Source: Parcubacteria group bacterium (GTDB lineage: Bacteria > Patescibacteriota > Minisyncoccia > UBA6257). Taken from it: DNA of 13,823 nt. This document shows, piece after piece, positions 13,815 to 13,823 of this stretch. Every line of letters starts with the position of its first letter. Positions within the stretch are counted from its first letter, which is position 1. Below the pieces are notes generated by a model. It was not told where the DNA came from. It saw only the letters and a list, made by a program, of their open reading frames with translations, and searched no databases. The stretch covers positions 1-13,823 of the forward strand of contig JAAZNP010000014.1 of assembly GCA_012798235.1 (NCBI GenBank). The letters are read 5' to 3'. Both the position numbers and the translations under genes were made by a program.

Positions 13815-13823
13815 ATTCAGAAG
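13811..13823 (+). CDS. Start of a further gene (truncated by the window edge)
   Basis: An ATG at 13811 overlaps the TGA of the Mur ligase gene as ATGA, a common translational-coupling junction and the style used elsewhere in this window. Only four codons (M-N-S-E) are visible, so no product can be assigned. Another envelope gene is plausible from context, but that is inference. Confidence 0.4.

Overview
The window is AT-rich and almost completely coding. All eleven complete or near-complete genes lie on the + strand, with gaps of a few bases or overlaps (TAATG and ATGA junctions). No tRNA, rRNA, CRISPR array, insertion sequence or clear intrinsic terminator was seen. TGA serves as a stop in two genes and never occurs inside a reading frame, so the code is standard. 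Few starts have a Shine-Dalgarno sequence, and the best promoters sit almost on top of the start codons. Small proteins, secreted cohesin/dockerin/Ig-like proteins, a CxxC-x17-CxxC zinc ribbon and a short MurE-like ligase suggest a Candidate Phyla Radiation (Patescibacteria) genome, probably Parcubacteria-like. That placement is inference from gene style.

Region 1 (2-4718) is a cell-surface locus of four exported proteins. The first is the C-terminal part of a membrane-anchored beta-rich protein. The second is a secreted protein with a myxococcal-type Cys-rich repeat, a Thr/Ser/Pro plus polyglycine linker, Ig-like domains and a C-terminal dockerin, but no membrane anchor of its own. The third and fourth are membrane-anchored proteins with N-terminal cohesin domains and Ig-like stalks. 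Together they look like a non-catalytic cohesin-dockerin surface assembly: two anchored receptors and one secreted ligand. This is the most interesting part of the window.

Region 2 (4720-8598) opens with a good sigma-70-type promoter and a regulator that joins a sigma region 4-like helix-turn-helix to a HARE-HTH-like segment. A membrane-anchored protein of unknown function follows, then a HerA/VirD4-type ATPase with a zinc ribbon. The last two look like one larger DNA-pump or secretion ATPase split into two genes.

Region 3 (8606-13823) holds housekeeping genes: a DgkA-family lipid kinase, a stand-alone diguanylate cyclase, DNA primase (dnaG), the primary sigma factor (rpoD) and a MurE-like ligase lacking its usual N-terminal domain. 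The start of a further gene overlaps the end of the ligase. The dnaG-rpoD pair is the core of the classic macromolecular-synthesis operon, here flanked by envelope genes and a c-di-GMP gene.
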